Assembly (NCBI GenBank): GCA_025352865.1 | Contig: JANXSB010000113.1 | Location: forward strand, 1 to 16,558 | Direction: 5' to 3' | DNA: 16,558 nucleotides | Source of the DNA: Chthoniobacter sp. | GTDB lineage: Bacteria; Verrucomicrobiota; Verrucomicrobiia; Chthoniobacterales; Chthoniobacteraceae | In this document: piece by piece, positions 15,574 to 16,558 of the stretch | Numbering within the stretch: the first letter of the stretch is position 1 | How the letters are laid out: every line of letters starts with the position of its first letter | Position numbers and translations under genes: made by a program | Notes under the pieces: model-generated | Told to the model about the DNA's origin: nothing | Database searches by the model: none | What the model saw: only the letters and a program-made list of their open reading frames with translations

Positions 15574-16311
15574 CTAGCTCTTCTTCGGCGCGGCTTTCAT
15601 CGCACCCATCTTCTGCGCGAGGCCGGCGTGGTATTTCTCGTACTGCGCGCTCGTGACGGAGAAATCCGCGAGCATGTAGTTCGTGCCTTTGAAGTTCCAG
15701 TTCTGTCCGGCATCGTGATAGGTCACGCTCGCGGCGCGGCCTTGCTGATACTCCGCGTGGATCGGGTCTGCGCCGGGCGGGTTCGTCAGCTTCGACTTAC
15801 CGCCGAGCCCGCCTTCGAGCAGCTTGCCGCGAAAGGAGCCATACTTCCCGATCGTGATCTTGTGCTCCTCACCGGCCATCTCGCGCGTGATCGGCGCGAA
15901 CCGCACCTTCGTATTCTTCGACCCCATGAGCGGCGTCACCGTCCGGCCGATTTCCTCCAGCGCCTTCCGCTGCTCCGCGTTCGCCTTCTCGTCGATGTAG
16001 AGATAGGAATACTTCCACTTCCCAAACGACTGCATCATCGTCTGGTTATCCGGGCTCTCGACGAAGTTGGCGACCGCCAGCCCATCGAGCGACACATCGC
16101 CGTAGCGTCCGTGCTTGATGAACAGCACCTGATTGCCGCTGCACGACGGCATCGTCGGCTTGGAATCGAACCAGCACGGGCACGCCGCATTGCACGAGCA
16201 GCTCTCCTCGAGCTGGCCGCTGATTTTCCACGACGGTTTCTTTGGACTCTCGGCACCGGACGCGCCGGCGACAAACAGCAGACTGACGGTGAGGATTGCG
16301 AATGATTTCAT
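15574..16311 (-). CDS. Secreted DUF1326 domain protein
   Basis: The 245-residue product belongs to the DUF1326 family, whose function is unknown. A signal peptide is clear: MKSFAILTVSLLFVAGASGA, with cleavage near residue 20. The mature protein starts with WKISGQLEESCSCNAACPCW, giving Cys38, Cys40, Cys44 and Cys46 with Cys57 nearby; this CxC-x3-CxC arrangement is the family hallmark. Later conserved pieces are IKHGRYGDVSLDGLAVANF, VRFAPITREMAGEEHKITIG and a C-terminal NWNFKGTNYMLADFSV. The cysteines could bind a metal such as copper or zinc, or form disulfides, but the sequence does not decide this. The ATG at 16311 has a plausible Shine-Dalgarno (GAAAGG, ending 7 bases upstream), unlike most genes here. 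A longer in-frame start at 16413 would mask the signal peptide. The gene stands alone upstream of the pnt operon on the same strand. Confidence 0.88.
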   Translation of the reverse strand: MKSFAILTVSLLFVAGASGAESPKKPSWKISGQLEESCSCNAACPCWFDSKPTMPSCSGNQVLFIKHGRYGDVSLDGLAVANFVESPDNQTMMQSFGKWKYSYLYIDEKANAEQRKALEEIGRTVTPLMGSKNTKVRFAPITREMAGEEHKITIGKYGSFRGKLLEGGLGGKSKLTNPPGADPIHAEYQQGRAASVTYHDAGQNWNFKGTNYMLADFSVTSAQYEKYHAGLAQKMGAMKAAPKKS

Positions 16312-16320
16312 AATGTTACC

Positions 16321-16358
16321 TTTCGCGAAAATTGTGCGGCCCTTCCGTGAGTTTGCAA
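16321..16358 (-). promoter_or_regulatory. Possible promoter and palindrome for the DUF1326 gene
   Basis: On the minus strand TTGCAA (16358-16353) and CACAAT (16336-16331) are separated by 16 bases and each match the sigma-70 consensus at 4 of 6 positions. Directly downstream is the perfect 10-bp palindrome TTTCGCGAAA (16321-16330), whose last bases belong to the Shine-Dalgarno region. A protein bound there could block both transcription and translation start. The assignment rests on short matches only. Confidence 0.27.
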
Positions 16359-16406
16359 GCAGCATGTCCGCGCCGCCCGCGCCCACGCCGCGGCGCGCGC
16401 CGACGA

Positions 16407-16558
16407 GGGCCAAAGGCCCGGTGACATGCCAGCCCAGGGCAACGCCCTGGGTACTGCGTCGAGACGGACCAAGCCCTGAAGGGGCGAAACAACAGGTGCC
16501 GCCCTTTCAGGGCTTGTCATTTACTCCCCGCGTTCCCCGGGCGTTGCCCTGGGCTGGC
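16407..16558. repeat. Nested inverted-repeat element at the window edge
   Basis: The outer arms 16428-16451 and 16535-16558 are reverse complements at 23 of 24 positions. The inner arms 16471-16486 and 16500-16515 match at 15 of 16. Each outer arm is also self-complementary: CCCAGGGC, AAC, GCCCTGGG at 16433-16451 is a perfect 8-bp stem with a 3-base loop. A further short hairpin (GGGCC, AAA, GGCCC) lies at 16407-16419. The right arm ends at the last base of the window, so the element may continue. No transposase or convincing gene is seen in it. Interspersed repeats of this look are, to my recollection, common in Verrucomicrobiota and Planctomycetes. It lies upstream of the DUF1326 gene. Confidence 0.8.

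Noticed and set aside
16308..16520. A 70-residue minus-strand frame at the right edge
   Set aside because: It is translated repeat and spacer sequence, out of frame with the DUF1326 gene, with no conserved features.
16428..16558. A CRISPR array at the right edge
   Set aside because: The repeats are inverted and nested, not direct and evenly spaced, and there are no spacers or cas genes.

Overview
The window is high-GC bacterial DNA that most likely comes from a member of the Verrucomicrobiota; another PVC-superphylum lineage is possible. Two large genes in the middle support this. One encodes a secreted 'PVC-type' protein that joins a beta-propeller-like dehydrogenase domain, HEAT-like repeats and a C-terminal CxxCH haem domain. 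The other encodes a 1,706-residue secreted protein carrying lamin-tail domains (LTD) and a CotH-kinase-like domain. Most starts lack a recognisable Shine-Dalgarno sequence. I saw no rRNA, tRNA, CRISPR array, integrase or transposase.

Left part (1-2650, + strand): the 3' end of a urea carboxylase gene, with its biotinyl domain, is followed by a complete allophanate hydrolase gene. Together they form the ATP-dependent, nickel-free route from urea to ammonia and CO2. A perfect 23-bp inverted repeat brackets the carboxylase stop codon and supplies the last codons of that protein.

2691-4593 (- strand): a YajQ-family nucleotide-binding protein lies downstream of a neutral-ceramidase-like hydrolase of unknown substrate. 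A GC-rich hairpin followed by TTTT separates the two. A 149-bp divergent spacer with a 7-bp-stem palindrome then leads into the + strand.

4743-12514 (+ strand): the PVC haem protein gene and the LTD/CotH gene are 71 bp apart, and both products have signal peptides. This is the most lineage-specific part of the window and the best candidate for a poorly described extracytoplasmic system. The pairing is only inferred from position.

12537-15346 (- strand): three tightly packed genes encode a proton-translocating NAD(P) transhydrogenase with a split alpha subunit (alpha-1, alpha-2, beta), as in Rhodospirillum rubrum. It links the NADH and NADPH pools to the proton gradient.

15574-16311 (- strand): a secreted DUF1326 protein with a cysteine cluster. 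The right edge (about 16407-16558) is non-coding and holds nested inverted repeats of the kind scattered through PVC genomes, cut off by the window end. No gene-free stretch exceeds 300 bases.
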